Source of the DNA: a virus
DNA: 64,000 nucleotides
Virus record (IMG/VR): IMGVR_UViG_3300033153_003354
Span: 1-64,000 of that record
Direction: 5' to 3' (one strand)
The position numbers and the translations under genes are program-made. Under the pieces are notes generated by a model. That model was not told where the DNA came from, made no database searches, and saw nothing but the letters and a program-made list of their open reading frames with translations. Shown piece after piece: positions 27,501 through 35,464 of the stretch (its first letter is position 1; each line of letters starts with the position of its first letter).

Positions 27501-27935
27501 TATGTCAAAAGACACCCAAGTATCACTAGGAACAACAATTGGATTATCCATAGCAACTGAAGCAAAATCTCCACCAGCAATTATCCAATTTTGTGATGAT
27601 GTACTTTTATTCCAAGTTACTTCATCTTCAACAAAATCTTTTGTGATTCCAACATTTAATTCATATATTCCTAAAGTTATACTTGTTGCAATTTGATCTC
27701 CACCTTTATATATGAATAATTCTACTTTATCAATTGTTGCATTTGGTGCTGGAATTGATGGAATTTCTCCACGTAATACAAGTCTTGATTTGGATGTTCC
27801 AACACCAAAATGACCAACATACATTGTATTAAGAGTTCCAAAATTAGTATCTGGATTGATTGATTGAATATATGAATCCGCTAATATATATGCTGTTCCG
27901 GTGAGTTCTTTTTGTGGTGGTACTGGTGATGCCAT
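24510..27935 (-). CDS. Giant tail adhesin: DNRLRE domain plus fibronectin III-like repeats
   Basis: A 1141-residue protein right after the tape measure. Residues about 8-195 match the DNRLRE (disaggregatase-related) beta domain: TAYILADSYIQS, NFGTLNTMYVG, SRLVLRGEIPS, VEDEVTWNKS. At least five FN3-like repeats follow (about 200-745), each with VxLxWxxY and GYxIYRxxxxFS, at a spacing near 100 residues. A lectin-like region and a final domain close the protein. It is probably the main tail-tip or side-fibre adhesin. DNRLRE domains are frequent in methanogen surface proteins, which hints at host origin. Confidence 0.65.
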   Translation of the reverse strand: MASPVPPQKELTGTAYILADSYIQSINPDTNFGTLNTMYVGHFGVGTSKSRLVLRGEIPSIPAPNATIDKVELFIYKGGDQIATSITLGIYELNVGITKDFVEDEVTWNKSTSSQNWIIAGGDFASVAMDNPIVVPSDTWVSFDITDIITDWEDEYFVLIKSESEDVLINNNAYFYTKENAVLKPYIKITYTDPAPDRVDPTATNVNDENKVTVIWSTYTPPADFDHYRLYMSESSFSATTDSGVYEVTGSTITNPATKTYDIDAGVVWNSNLDTFDNDKYYYIAVVCEDLEGGVHLTDLNVEEVLTDWSPIRMTSTQIEPTVQNGTNSILLEWPLYSPPSDMNTGSYEIYRETTNFIDVTTPSVLTPIHTVGPATPPDKEWTDTTPVNGTLYYYAIIPIDIDGYKHVDLLETKSVLAEMSPPKVTDMILTNDRDDNKLVLSWTTYDSSLADLDGYYIYRDTSPFSTVPTPMSGELLDITNPNTKTFEDLQSAIDGPNNNQIYYYAVIPYDTSGNYIDEGLTNVNITSDFSPPKITSLIITNERELDGVYLDWGGYSQDSDVLGYEVYRNTINFSATSGATLIDTITPGSLKLYLNDQGTGFPPSDATLYYYAVVPYDDETNKHITGLTTFNLTTDFKPPRVTSLILSNNIFSNEVELDWNIYTHDSDTGGYLIYRENGSFSDVSLLTPIYTIVGATNKTWEDSSAISGNTYWYAIVPYDNNTHKWEIGLSSFSILANFDPSKPTLVLLDINSAFINIEWGAFSGESDTTEIYFRDVGAPGWTTFTNWNIDFANEDAMLELIEQLTITGVGYFEYNAVDTIRLFAKGAIDINNIIVAPKKYMTHTSQMRDFNLTFDWQAESGATILQLQTDDDFDNDVTPSFYVRFTVNNNNTFTVRYLRTGIDSSFIIAGTIPLDPVAGFISIEYIKKEDHFEIWANSTKYIDIDASNISDSKGRLLFNARNSYSVFKYMDIKNIEIEPTYYEEFYHEIVLQTDIHEFDPTQDTWPSGRDMEYYVKLLDGSGNNIDSDIENWQTNIPIQPVAIDATPWYATAFGQTRAIWDWTDDVTPEEDFVRWDLVGVIEETLVPIIDSPILGTTSTWSDVGEDSEGILTTDNPFDYITVGVVGVDTGGLKRFSAEGP

Positions 27936-27939
27936 TTTA

Positions 27940-30516
27940 TTATCTCCCTATATTTCCTAGTCCTCTTTTCTTTTTTCTATTTACATCTTCGGCTATTTTA
28001 TCACCTAGTTTTTCAATATCTGTGTTATTATCCAAGGATTTTACATTTATTTCCACTTTAATAGTATCATGAGAATCTATTGTTTGTGTTGTTGATGGTG
28101 AAGTCAATGGAACATTAACACCATAACCAATTGGTTGTGGCATTATTGTCATTTCCATTCCAGTAGATATAGCACCCAAAGTATTAAATAGTTGTGGTAA
28201 CGCAGAAGTTATTCCTTGTGTAAAAAATTCCATCATGTCTGATCCTTCTTTAACTTTTTGTCTATCATTTGATGGTTTATCATAATCCATAACATTACCA
28301 ATTGATCCACCAATTTTAGATAATACATTTTCCAATCTATGAAATGGTTTCAACATACCATCTATGAAATTATCAAGCAAATCTTTTCCCCAATCAAATG
28401 CACTATCTACCATATCTGTAAACACATTTCCAACAGTAATCCAAAATCCTGTTATTTTATCTCCTAACCAGAATATTGAATCTCCAACAGATAACAACAC
28501 ATTTCTTGCAATTTCACCAAACCATTCAAACATATTACCAAGGATTGACATTATATCGTTCCATTCTTTTATAATGATTATAATTGACCATAATGGTCCA
28601 CCAATCAGGAACAAAAGAATTTTTGATAATGCCTGGTTTCCACCAGTTAATTTATTTGTTATATTAACTAGATCATCATACCAAACCCACATTATTGCAA
28701 ATATTGCAATCAATGCAACAAGTGCTAAAACTGTTGCTCCTATGGGATTTGCTAGCATTGCAAAATTTAAATTCCATTGTAAACCAGTTGTTACCTTTGT
28801 TGATATTCCTAATGCAATCATTCCTCCTTCAACTGCTTTTATTAATGATAAAATTCCCATTGCGCCCTTTAATCCAATATATGAATACATTAATAATTCA
28901 ACAGCTCCTTCATGTTCATTAATCCATTTTGTTAATGGTCTAATCGCCCTTGATATATCTATTATGGCAGTTGCAAATGCAACAAATAATGGAATTCCAA
29001 CCTCTTGAATCAATGGAAACAAGTCTTCTTCCATTATTGGCATTAATTCTTCAAGTGCAGGAAATAGTGCTTCACCAATTGATATTTGTAATGCTTCTAC
29101 TGCTGACGTGAATTTTTTCATTCTTAACCCAGCACCATCTTCCATTATTTTAAATGTTTTATCTGCTACACCAGCAGAATTTTCTAAATCTTCAGTAAAA
29201 CCAGCAATTGCATCTGATCCGGTTCCATATGCTTCTATTGTTGCACTCATCATAACTTGCATTGCAGCCAAGGATCGAACATTAAATATTGTTCTCAATG
29301 ATTGTGTTTCTTCTGCAACAGACAAATCTTCCATTGCAGTTGTAAAGTTACGAACAATCTCGGATAAAGGAAGGAGTTCTCCTTTTAAAGAATTAAATTC
29401 TGCTTCATTTTCCTTGATTGTTTCTTTTTGTGTATCCATTGATCTTGTATTTTCTTCAATTACTATTCTTGCTTCATCTCGTTCTATAGATAATTCTGTT
29501 TCAGATTCTCTTAATCTATTATTTTGAATTTCTAAACTTCGTATTTTTCTTTCTTCTGACGCTGTTAATTCTCTATTTGATTCCATTGCATCATTACGAA
29601 TTTTCATTATTTCTAAACTATTTTTTTTCTGATCGAGTGCAAGTTTAGACATAGCATCATCCAAATCTTTGGTTGCATTTTCTAAATCTTCTGTTGCCAT
29701 TTTTGTTTCATCTAATCTTATTCTATTTTGTCTTAATGTTGTTTGAACATCTCTTGCTGCACCATCTAATACAAACAATTCTATATTTAATTTATCAATC
29801 ATTGCTGCTGCACCACCAGACGGAGCTTGTAATGATAATAAAATTTGTCGCAACATAACACCAGAACGAGATCCTTTGATACCAGCATTTCCCAATATAC
29901 CAATGACTGCTGCTACTTCTTCGAGTGATATACCAGCATTTCTAGCAATAGGAGCAATGTAACTCATGGATTGTGCTAATTCGCCCATTGTTACATTAGA
30001 TGAAGTAAATGCTAATGCCATAACATCAACAACGTGTGCCATATTTTCTGCATCAAGACCAAATCCTCTTAATACATTAGCAGAAAAATTAGCAGCTTCG
30101 CTCATACTCATCATACCAATTTGTGCAAGTTTTAAAACTTGTGGTGTTGATATTAAAACTTCATTAACTTCAAATCCAGCAAACGATAAAATTTTCATGG
30201 ATTCAGCAGCTTCTGTTGCAGTAAAAGCACCCATTGTTGCCCCCAACTTTTTGGCCAATCCATCTAATTGAGCAAATTCTCCTGATGTTGCACCAGTAGT
30301 TGCTTGAACTGCTTGCATCTGATTACTATAATTTCCCCAAAGCTGAATACTTTCTTTCAAAAAACTAAATGCTGCTAATACAGCTAATCCCTTTAATTGT
30401 GCAGAAACCTTGGAAATTGCTGAACCAAATCCTTTTAATCCACCATCAGCTTTGTTGAAAGCATCTGCTCCCTTGAATACAGTAGAAATTATCAAAGCAA
30501 GTTTAAGATCGGTCAT
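27940..30516 (-). CDS. Tail tape measure protein
   Basis: An 858-residue protein of the TP901 type: N-terminal phage minor tail domain with LGATMGAFTATEAAESMKIL, GGIKGSRSGVM-like Gly-rich turns and MGELAQSMSYIAP. A charged coiled coil lies around residues 270-375, followed by hydrophobic helices around 515-640. It should set tail length; at roughly 1.5 angstrom per residue this predicts a tail near 130 nm. The ATG overlaps the stop of the frameshifted chaperone extension (TAATG), behind GGGAGG. Confidence 0.85.
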   Translation of the reverse strand: MTDLKLALIISTVFKGADAFNKADGGLKGFGSAISKVSAQLKGLAVLAAFSFLKESIQLWGNYSNQMQAVQATTGATSGEFAQLDGLAKKLGATMGAFTATEAAESMKILSFAGFEVNEVLISTPQVLKLAQIGMMSMSEAANFSANVLRGFGLDAENMAHVVDVMALAFTSSNVTMGELAQSMSYIAPIARNAGISLEEVAAVIGILGNAGIKGSRSGVMLRQILLSLQAPSGGAAAMIDKLNIELFVLDGAARDVQTTLRQNRIRLDETKMATEDLENATKDLDDAMSKLALDQKKNSLEIMKIRNDAMESNRELTASEERKIRSLEIQNNRLRESETELSIERDEARIVIEENTRSMDTQKETIKENEAEFNSLKGELLPLSEIVRNFTTAMEDLSVAEETQSLRTIFNVRSLAAMQVMMSATIEAYGTGSDAIAGFTEDLENSAGVADKTFKIMEDGAGLRMKKFTSAVEALQISIGEALFPALEELMPIMEEDLFPLIQEVGIPLFVAFATAIIDISRAIRPLTKWINEHEGAVELLMYSYIGLKGAMGILSLIKAVEGGMIALGISTKVTTGLQWNLNFAMLANPIGATVLALVALIAIFAIMWVWYDDLVNITNKLTGGNQALSKILLFLIGGPLWSIIIIIKEWNDIMSILGNMFEWFGEIARNVLLSVGDSIFWLGDKITGFWITVGNVFTDMVDSAFDWGKDLLDNFIDGMLKPFHRLENVLSKIGGSIGNVMDYDKPSNDRQKVKEGSDMMEFFTQGITSALPQLFNTLGAISTGMEMTIMPQPIGYGVNVPLTSPSTTQTIDSHDTIKVEINVKSLDNNTDIEKLGDKIAEDVNRKKKRGLGNIGR

Positions 30517-30713
30517 TATTTACCTCCCTTGTTTTGTTGTTTTTTGATTTCTCTTGCTTTGGTGTGTTCTATTGTGTTGTGTATATACAGTAATATATCT
30601 ACTTTACATAGGGGTTGTTCTTCGGCTACGTCTATTGACCAACCGAATTTCTCGCACAAGAGGTACAAGTCAATTTCTGGATGGTGTTTCCCTCGTTTTA
30701 TTGCTGATACCAG
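30516..30713 (-). CDS. -1 frame extension of the tail assembly chaperone (GT-type)
   Basis: After the slippery site at 30719-30713 the -1 frame stays open for 65 residues (LVSAIKRGKHHPEIDLYLL... to KKQQNKGGK) and ends with the TAA that overlaps the tape measure ATG. It has no start of its own. Position just before the tape measure and the two-frame layout are those of gpG/gpGT of lambda and most siphoviruses. A ribosome that shifts would make a 665-nt fused product (30516-31180). Confidence 0.75.
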   Translation of the reverse strand: MVSAIKRGKHHPEIDLYLLCEKFGWSIDVAEEQPLCKVDILLYIHNTIEHTKAREIKKQQNKGGK

Positions 30714-31180
30714 TTTTTTCGGTCTGCCAGGGATAACATTCCTTCCTTTATTGCGAAAATTCCAGGTTGCATCAATTTTATAGCGTCTGTATATTCAAGT
30801 TCCTCTTCAAGAACAGTTGCATTGATTGTTTTGAATGGAGATTCTTTTAATGTACACAATAAAATTTCAGTCAATAGATCAGATACCTTTTCAATATCAT
30901 TATTAGAAGATAAAATTTCCTTTTCCGTTTCTGAAAACTTATCTTCATCAACAGTATCTAACTCATCAACATCAACACCATGAGTATCCGCAATCATTTT
31001 TAATTGTTTTGTTGTTTCGGGACTTGGTTGTATAGATTTTAGAATCTTCGCAACCAATTTTCTATGTTTCAACTTTGGTCGTCCAAAAACAAAATCACCC
31101 ACGTTTGGTAATGTAACATGAATGTTTCCATTTTCATCGGTTTTCCAATCTTCTTTTATTTCAGTTACTTCATCAGTCAT
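30698..31180 (-). CDS. Tail assembly chaperone (G-type, zero frame)
   Basis: A 160-residue acidic, helical protein between the tail tube and tape measure genes. It has a short N-terminal beta part (VTLPNVGDFVFGRPKLKHR), then helices. It ends DRKNWYQQ just after the shift site. The unshifted product should bind the tape measure during tail assembly, and a minority of shifted product carries the extra 65 residues. Confidence 0.75.
   Translation of the reverse strand: MTDEVTEIKEDWKTDENGNIHVTLPNVGDFVFGRPKLKHRKLVAKILKSIQPSPETTKQLKMIADTHGVDVDELDTVDEDKFSETEKEILSSNNDIEKVSDLLTEILLCTLKESPFKTINATVLEEELEYTDAIKLMQPGIFAIKEGMLSLADRKNWYQQ
30713..30719 (-). promoter_or_regulatory. Programmed -1 frameshift site A AAA AAC
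   Basis: On the minus strand the zero-frame codons CGA AAA AAC contain the heptamer A_AAA_AAC, a canonical X_XXY_YYZ slippery site, five codons before the zero-frame stop. Slipping by one base opens the -1 frame described above. Confidence 0.75.
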
Positions 31181-31193
31181 TTATTTATCCTCC

Positions 31194-32390
31194 TTACCAA
31201 CCAGCAGGAACATCAAACATTTTAATGTCTTTTGCTGTATAATCCAAAGATTCATCTATTAAATCTGCTTCTGTAAGTGGTGGCGGTGTTCCAGAATTCC
31301 ATTTTGCATATGTTGGACACACTAATTTTAATTGTCCAAGTTCAATGAAAACATGAAAATCTTCATTGTTATACAGTTGTGTGAATTGTTCTATTCCAGT
31401 AAAGTTTAATGTTAAACTTCCAGTAACATCAAATCCTTGAACTCGAATTTCACCAGGAACCGATAATCCATTATCTAAATGGTATCTTCCAAGAGTGTTG
31501 TTGTTTCCTGCAATTGTATATGCAGAAGCATTTATAAATTTATCAATATAATGGTATGTAACTAAAACAGTAGTAGCTCCACCAGGTGGTGCAGATAATG
31601 TAATTGTATTATCTGTAATATCTGTAACTGTAGCTGGTGTTCCATCTACTGTAACTGTAATATCTGTAACTTGTGCATCCGTTGGATCTGCTTCACTTAA
31701 AGCCCAATTCATTGGATCATTTACAACATCACATGAAGATTCCGATCCAGTAAATTGTGAACTTACATCTTCATTTTGAATCCGTCTTGTAATTTTGATC
31801 GCACCTTCATAGAACATTAATACTCCACAATCGGGTTTGAGTGGCATTGCACCAACAACAACACTCTGATAATCAGCATAAGTTACTGTATCACTTGGTT
31901 CCATATAAACACCAACAACTTCTTCGGAGAATTTCACAGATTCATCCAAAGAACATTCTATTGTCCATGAAACAGTTTTGCATCCATTAAACAAAAAATG
32001 TCTTTCTTTTGCGTTTGGTGCAACTCTATTCCAAACAAGTTCAATTGAATTTGATGGAAGATAATTTAATCTTTCTGTTGCACTACCAATCATATATGCG
32101 ATTCTATTCATGTTGGTGGGCCAATATGAAATAGACAACATAGATTCATATCTACCATGATTAATACAATTTATTGTTCTTCCGCCAACTCCACGTTTTG
32201 TTGAATTATTTGGATTAAAATTTGGGGTAGCATTTTCTACCAATCCAAACGACCAAAACCGTTTTGTTCCATCACTATCATCATACTCCGTTCCCGGAGT
32301 CACATCTGGAGTCACTGCACAGTCTGTTTCGGGAACGTATCCTATCATTCCGTCAAAACCAGCAAATGACTCAACACATCCTTCTGCCAT
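31194..32390 (-). CDS. Major tail (tube) protein
   Basis: A 398-residue beta-rich protein in the tail-tube position, between the neck genes and tail chaperone. SGxxGxxxYRHLxNG-like strands such as GEIRVQGFDVTGSLTLNF and NNEDFHVFIELG fit the closing hairpins of tube proteins. Residues about 235-275 look like a small Ig-like or IPT insert (DITVTVDGTPATVTDIT then APPGGATTVLVTYHY). Polymerises into the tube around the tape measure. Assigned by order and fold pattern. Confidence 0.65.
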   Translation of the reverse strand: MAEGCVESFAGFDGMIGYVPETDCAVTPDVTPGTEYDDSDGTKRFWSFGLVENATPNFNPNNSTKRGVGGRTINCINHGRYESMLSISYWPTNMNRIAYMIGSATERLNYLPSNSIELVWNRVAPNAKERHFLFNGCKTVSWTIECSLDESVKFSEEVVGVYMEPSDTVTYADYQSVVVGAMPLKPDCGVLMFYEGAIKITRRIQNEDVSSQFTGSESSCDVVNDPMNWALSEADPTDAQVTDITVTVDGTPATVTDITDNTITLSAPPGGATTVLVTYHYIDKFINASAYTIAGNNNTLGRYHLDNGLSVPGEIRVQGFDVTGSLTLNFTGIEQFTQLYNNEDFHVFIELGQLKLVCPTYAKWNSGTPPPLTEADLIDESLDYTAKDIKMFDVPAGW

Positions 32391-32391
32391 T

Positions 32392-32643
32392 TTATTCTAC
32401 CTCCTCATCGGATTTTTCCTTTTTGGGTTTTTTCTTTTTTGGTTTTTTAGAAGTTTTCTCTTCTTTTGGTACTGGTTTTTCTCCTGCACCAGATTCTATC
32501 TTTGGTTTTTCTTTTCTAAAACCAAGTTTAAGTTCTATTTGTTCTATTCTCGATTCTAAATTTTTCTTTTGTTCTTTATCAACAGTTGTATTTAATGTAA
32601 ATCTCAATCGTTGCAACTGTTGAATATCGTGTTGTTTCGTCAT
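32392..32643 (-). CDS. Small charged coiled-coil protein
   Basis: An 83-residue protein: an N-terminal coiled coil (QQLQRLRFTLNTTVDKEQ) and a Lys/Glu/Pro-rich tail (KKPKKKKPKKEKSDEEVE). It lies between the tail-completion and tail-tube genes and overlaps its upstream neighbour by four bases. Probably a minor virion or assembly protein; family unknown. Confidence 0.5.
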   Translation of the reverse strand: MTKQHDIQQLQRLRFTLNTTVDKEQKKNLESRIEQIELKLGFRKEKPKIESGAGEKPVPKEEKTSKKPKKKKPKKEKSDEEVE

Positions 32644-33134
32644 GTTCCTCCCTCCGAATTTCTTTTAACTAGAAGTGTAATTATACATTCACTGATTACT
32701 ATTTCATTTTCCATGAATGGATTAAATTCAACATTTGTTACAGATGTACTAATTACACATACCAAACCTAATCTTCTATTATTACGAATTAATCTTTGAA
32801 CAACTTCAGCAAAACATTCTAGTTCTTCTAATTTATATCTCATTAAATGTTTTGCATAATATGTAATCCTGATTTGAATATTTGCACGATCTGTGTTTGC
32901 TGGTGCTCTTTCTGGTGTATCGTTTTCCGAACCTGTAAATACAGTTGGAAATTGTTCATCTGATACTACCAAAACAGGGTCATCAAACCATGTACTAACA
33001 TGGTCTAATTCACCAGATTCTTTCATTAATGTTATAAGTGCTTGTCGAATGGGTTTGTAATATGTGCTAACCAAAGATGATTGATAACCATCTTCTGGTG
33101 GTGTTGCATCTGGATCTTCAATCAGTTTCGGCAT
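32640..33134 (-). CDS. Tail terminator / neck protein candidate
   Basis: A 164-residue alpha/beta protein in the tail-terminator slot, between the virion morphogenesis gene and tail tube. The pattern of an N-terminal helix (YKPIRQALITLMKESGEL), strands (DDPVLVVSDEQFPTVF, ANIQIRITYYAK), a helix with EVVQRLIRNN and closing strands is that of the gpU/gp17-like terminator fold. No sequence signature proves it. Confidence 0.5.
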   Translation of the reverse strand: MPKLIEDPDATPPEDGYQSSLVSTYYKPIRQALITLMKESGELDHVSTWFDDPVLVVSDEQFPTVFTGSENDTPERAPANTDRANIQIRITYYAKHLMRYKLEELECFAEVVQRLIRNNRRLGLVCVISTSVTNVEFNPFMENEIVISECIITLLVKRNSEGGT

Positions 33135-33669
33135 TTTTCTTGGCCTCCTTTGTTACATCATTTATATACCAATCAACAGTTTTTTCAATTTGTTTGAGAT
33201 CTTTATTATTAAGATAAAAGAATTTTCTTGCTGGCACATTGATGTTTTTCTTGAATGGACTCAATGTAACCCCTTGATGTTTGAACCATCCCCACATTTT
33301 TGGGGTAACTGGAATTGTTGCACCATAATTTTGTGCTCTTGCATATTTAACTCTTGTTCCAAAATGAAATCTGGTTTTATATTTCCTTCTAAATCTCCAC
33401 TTTCCATTTGATAAACCTAAAGACCCTTTCAACATACCACTATCAACCAATGGTTTATGTTTTTGTTTTGCAATTAAATTTGTAATTGGATTAAGTGCCA
33501 ACCATTTTTCTGGATTTTCAAACCTTCTCATAAATATCTGTTGCAAGGTTATTTGTACTGTTGGCCATGCACCACGAAAATCTTTTAAATTATCTTCGGT
33601 CAGTTTTATCGTCTTTAAGGCCGTTTCTTCGCCTTCCAGGGTTATACTCATGTCAGGCATCTTCAACAT
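33118..33669 (-). CDS. Virion morphogenesis / tail completion protein (HK97 gp10 or Mu gpG type)
   Basis: A 183-residue basic protein with KPLVDSGMLKGSL, FHFGTRVKYARAQNYGATI and NVPARKFFYL, in the order typical of phage virion morphogenesis proteins (DSGxLRxSI...GTxxxYAxxHxxG...xxPARPF). It probably helps join head and tail. The ATG overlaps the stop of the connector gene; a second ATG nine bases later is possible. Confidence 0.7.
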   Translation of the reverse strand: MLKMPDMSITLEGEETALKTIKLTEDNLKDFRGAWPTVQITLQQIFMRRFENPEKWLALNPITNLIAKQKHKPLVDSGMLKGSLGLSNGKWRFRRKYKTRFHFGTRVKYARAQNYGATIPVTPKMWGWFKHQGVTLSPFKKNINVPARKFFYLNNKDLKQIEKTVDWYINDVTKEAKKNAETD

Positions 33670-34211
33670 CCATAAATTGCACGCAAGAGTGACCAGTAGT
33701 CATATATTCCTAATCCATCTATTCCCTCAACTGATTCCAATCCATCCATTCCATGTACAGATTCGACAAAAGCAGCATCTTTGTATGGTCCAAGATCAAA
33801 TATTGCCATTGTATGTTGAGTGTTTGTTATAATTGATGGGGTTGAATTCAGTACAACTTGACCAGGAAGGTTTTCTTCACCTTCTGCTAATCTTTTAAGT
33901 TGTGCCATAGATTTATCAAAAAGAATTTTTCCATATGGTGTTTCATTTGGACTCATTCCGGTATAAACTTTAGCAAGGATAATTGATGCTGCCAAATCTG
34001 AACACAACCATCTTATCTTTGGTGGTATGTTCCCATAAGTGAATGGAACTGCATATGTATCATACAAAAAAGAATCTATTTCTGCCTGTGCATTTAATAT
34101 CGCAAGGATAAAATCATCCGGTGATGATTCATCAATTTTAAGATTGGCTTTCCATCTTGCATCTGATGTAGTACAATAATATGCTTCTTCAATTAAATCC
34201 ATTTCAGGCAA
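33663..34211 (-). CDS. Head-tail connector (DUF1320 / gp36-like)
   Basis: A 182-residue protein with AQAEIDSFLYDTYAVPF, then IPPKIRWLCSDLAASIIL, the signature of DUF1320-type adaptor proteins that bind under the portal. The C-terminal 50 residues (GMDGLESVEGIDGLG) are a Gly-rich extension. It overlaps both neighbours by a few bases. Confidence 0.72.
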   Translation of the reverse strand: MPEMDLIEEAYYCTTSDARWKANLKIDESSPDDFILAILNAQAEIDSFLYDTYAVPFTYGNIPPKIRWLCSDLAASIILAKVYTGMSPNETPYGKILFDKSMAQLKRLAEGEENLPGQVVLNSTPSIITNTQHTMAIFDLGPYKDAAFVESVHGMDGLESVEGIDGLGIYDYWSLLRAIYGC

Positions 34212-34803
34212 CTATAACACCTACCGAATCTACTCTTTCAAAATTCCATTTATAGAAATTAATTGTATATGTACCAGCTAACAAATAAAGAATGAAATTA
34301 CCATTTGCATCTGATAATGTTTCATCTGCAATATTATCATCTGTATCCATTGCTCTCACACGAACATTTATTACAACAATTCCATCATTTTCTGTTTTTC
34401 CACCAACACCAGTATAATCTTGATTAACTTGTGTTCTTGAACCTTCTGGTGATATTGTTCCAACACCAACAACAGAAATCATAGTATATGCAACGATTGC
34501 ACCAGTTACATTTTCTGTCCAGTTAATTTCTGCTCTATAAAATCCAGGTTCAACAAATTCATCTGAATCATCTTTGGAATCCCAATCAACCTCAAATGAT
34601 GAAACTGAACCAGGATCTGCTAATGTTATTGTTCTAACCAATGCATCTAATGAATCATATATATTAACTGTTATTCCAGATCGTATATCTGTTGATATTC
34701 CAGCAGCACCACCAAAAAATAATACTCTTATTTTGTAAATTGTTGATTCTAGTCCATATGGTATATTCCCTTCTCCTTCTACTTTAAATGATGTAAATGA
34801 CAT
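34204..34803 (-). CDS. Ig-like / carboxypeptidase-regulatory-like virion protein
   Basis: A 199-residue beta protein. The first half (IRSGITVNIYDSLDAL to PGFYRAEINW) resembles a BppU- or Ig-type sandwich. The second (VVINVRVRAMDTDDN, then DANGNFILYLLAGTYTINFYKWNF) matches carboxypeptidase-regulatory-like domains with their GTYxIxxxKxG ending. Such domains decorate phage heads or fibres. It sits between the connector and holin-like genes. Confidence 0.55.
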   Translation of the reverse strand: MSFTSFKVEGEGNIPYGLESTIYKIRVLFFGGAAGISTDIRSGITVNIYDSLDALVRTITLADPGSVSSFEVDWDSKDDSDEFVEPGFYRAEINWTENVTGAIVAYTMISVVGVGTISPEGSRTQVNQDYTGVGGKTENDGIVVINVRVRAMDTDDNIADETLSDANGNFILYLLAGTYTINFYKWNFERVDSVGVIVA

Positions 34804-34806
34804 ATT

Positions 34807-35250
34807 TTATCCTCCAAATATTCTTGGTAATGCTTCTGTTATAACAAAATATCCTATTGTTCCTGCTCCGCTTGAACCACTAACTACGATAAATGTAAAT
34901 AAATATGGGTGTCTTTTTGCCCAACCCCATTTTCCATCTAAATCTGGATCTCTATAATGTTCCTTTTCATTGTTCATGTGACCTTCTATTGAATCAGAAA
35001 CCCCTTTATTTATTACTGCTTGTTTCCCTTTATCTTTTTCTGTTTTTAATCTCATATTATCAATTTTAGAATCTTGGTTTTCAGATTTTCTTCGGAGTAT
35101 ATGTATTTCTTGTTTTGATGTTTTACTTACTTCTCCTTGGGCTTTTATGAATGTTTCAAGGGTTCCTTCAATATTGGCAACCGAAGATGATATATCACTT
35201 ATATCCCCTTTCATATCGAGTATTTCTTTTATTGGGTCAACCTTATTCAT
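34807..35250 (-). CDS. Holin/XhlA-like coiled-coil membrane protein
   Basis: A 147-residue protein: an N-terminal coiled coil (about 5-75), a charged middle and one C-terminal membrane segment (YLFTFIVVSGSSGAGTIGYF) just after KRHP. The layout resembles XhlA-type hemolysin/holin accessory proteins. It could take part in lysis or anchor the fibre assembly. No endolysin is recognisable nearby, so the lysis role is only a guess. Confidence 0.45.
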   Translation of the reverse strand: MNKVDPIKEILDMKGDISDISSSVANIEGTLETFIKAQGEVSKTSKQEIHILRRKSENQDSKIDNMRLKTEKDKGKQAVINKGVSDSIEGHMNNEKEHYRDPDLDGKWGWAKRHPYLFTFIVVSGSSGAGTIGYFVITEALPRIFGG

Positions 35251-35464
35251 CTTTGTCCACCACTTTAACTTTTAATTGGATTTTTTTATTCCCTGCATTA
35301 AATAATACATAATCATTGAACATTTCAACGTTGTGTATTTTGTCAACTTTCATATCTAATTCTGTTTTTTCTTCCAGTATAATATTCAATGCACCGCCCA
35401 TAATTTCATCTTTGGTTGGTATCCTATGGACATATACTACAAAGTTAACTTCTTCAACATTCAT
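35243..35464 (-). CDS. Small hypothetical protein in the fibre cassette
   Basis: A 73-residue protein of unknown family, with strands VNFVVYVHRI and KKIQLKVKVVD around a charged middle. Overlaps both neighbouring genes, so it is part of the same operon. Confidence 0.45.
   Translation of the reverse strand: MNVEEVNFVVYVHRIPTKDEIMGGALNIILEEKTELDMKVDKIHNVEMFNDYVLFNAGNKKIQLKVKVVDKDE

Noticed and set aside
22072-27935. Host S-layer or surface protein genes (DNRLRE, FN3, PKD domains)
   Set aside because: They lack signal peptides and overlap tape measure and baseplate genes in one operon, so they are virion proteins.
34807-35250. Lysis cassette around the holin-like gene
   Set aside because: No endolysin or protease with a cell-wall target was recognisable next to it, so only the membrane protein is reported.
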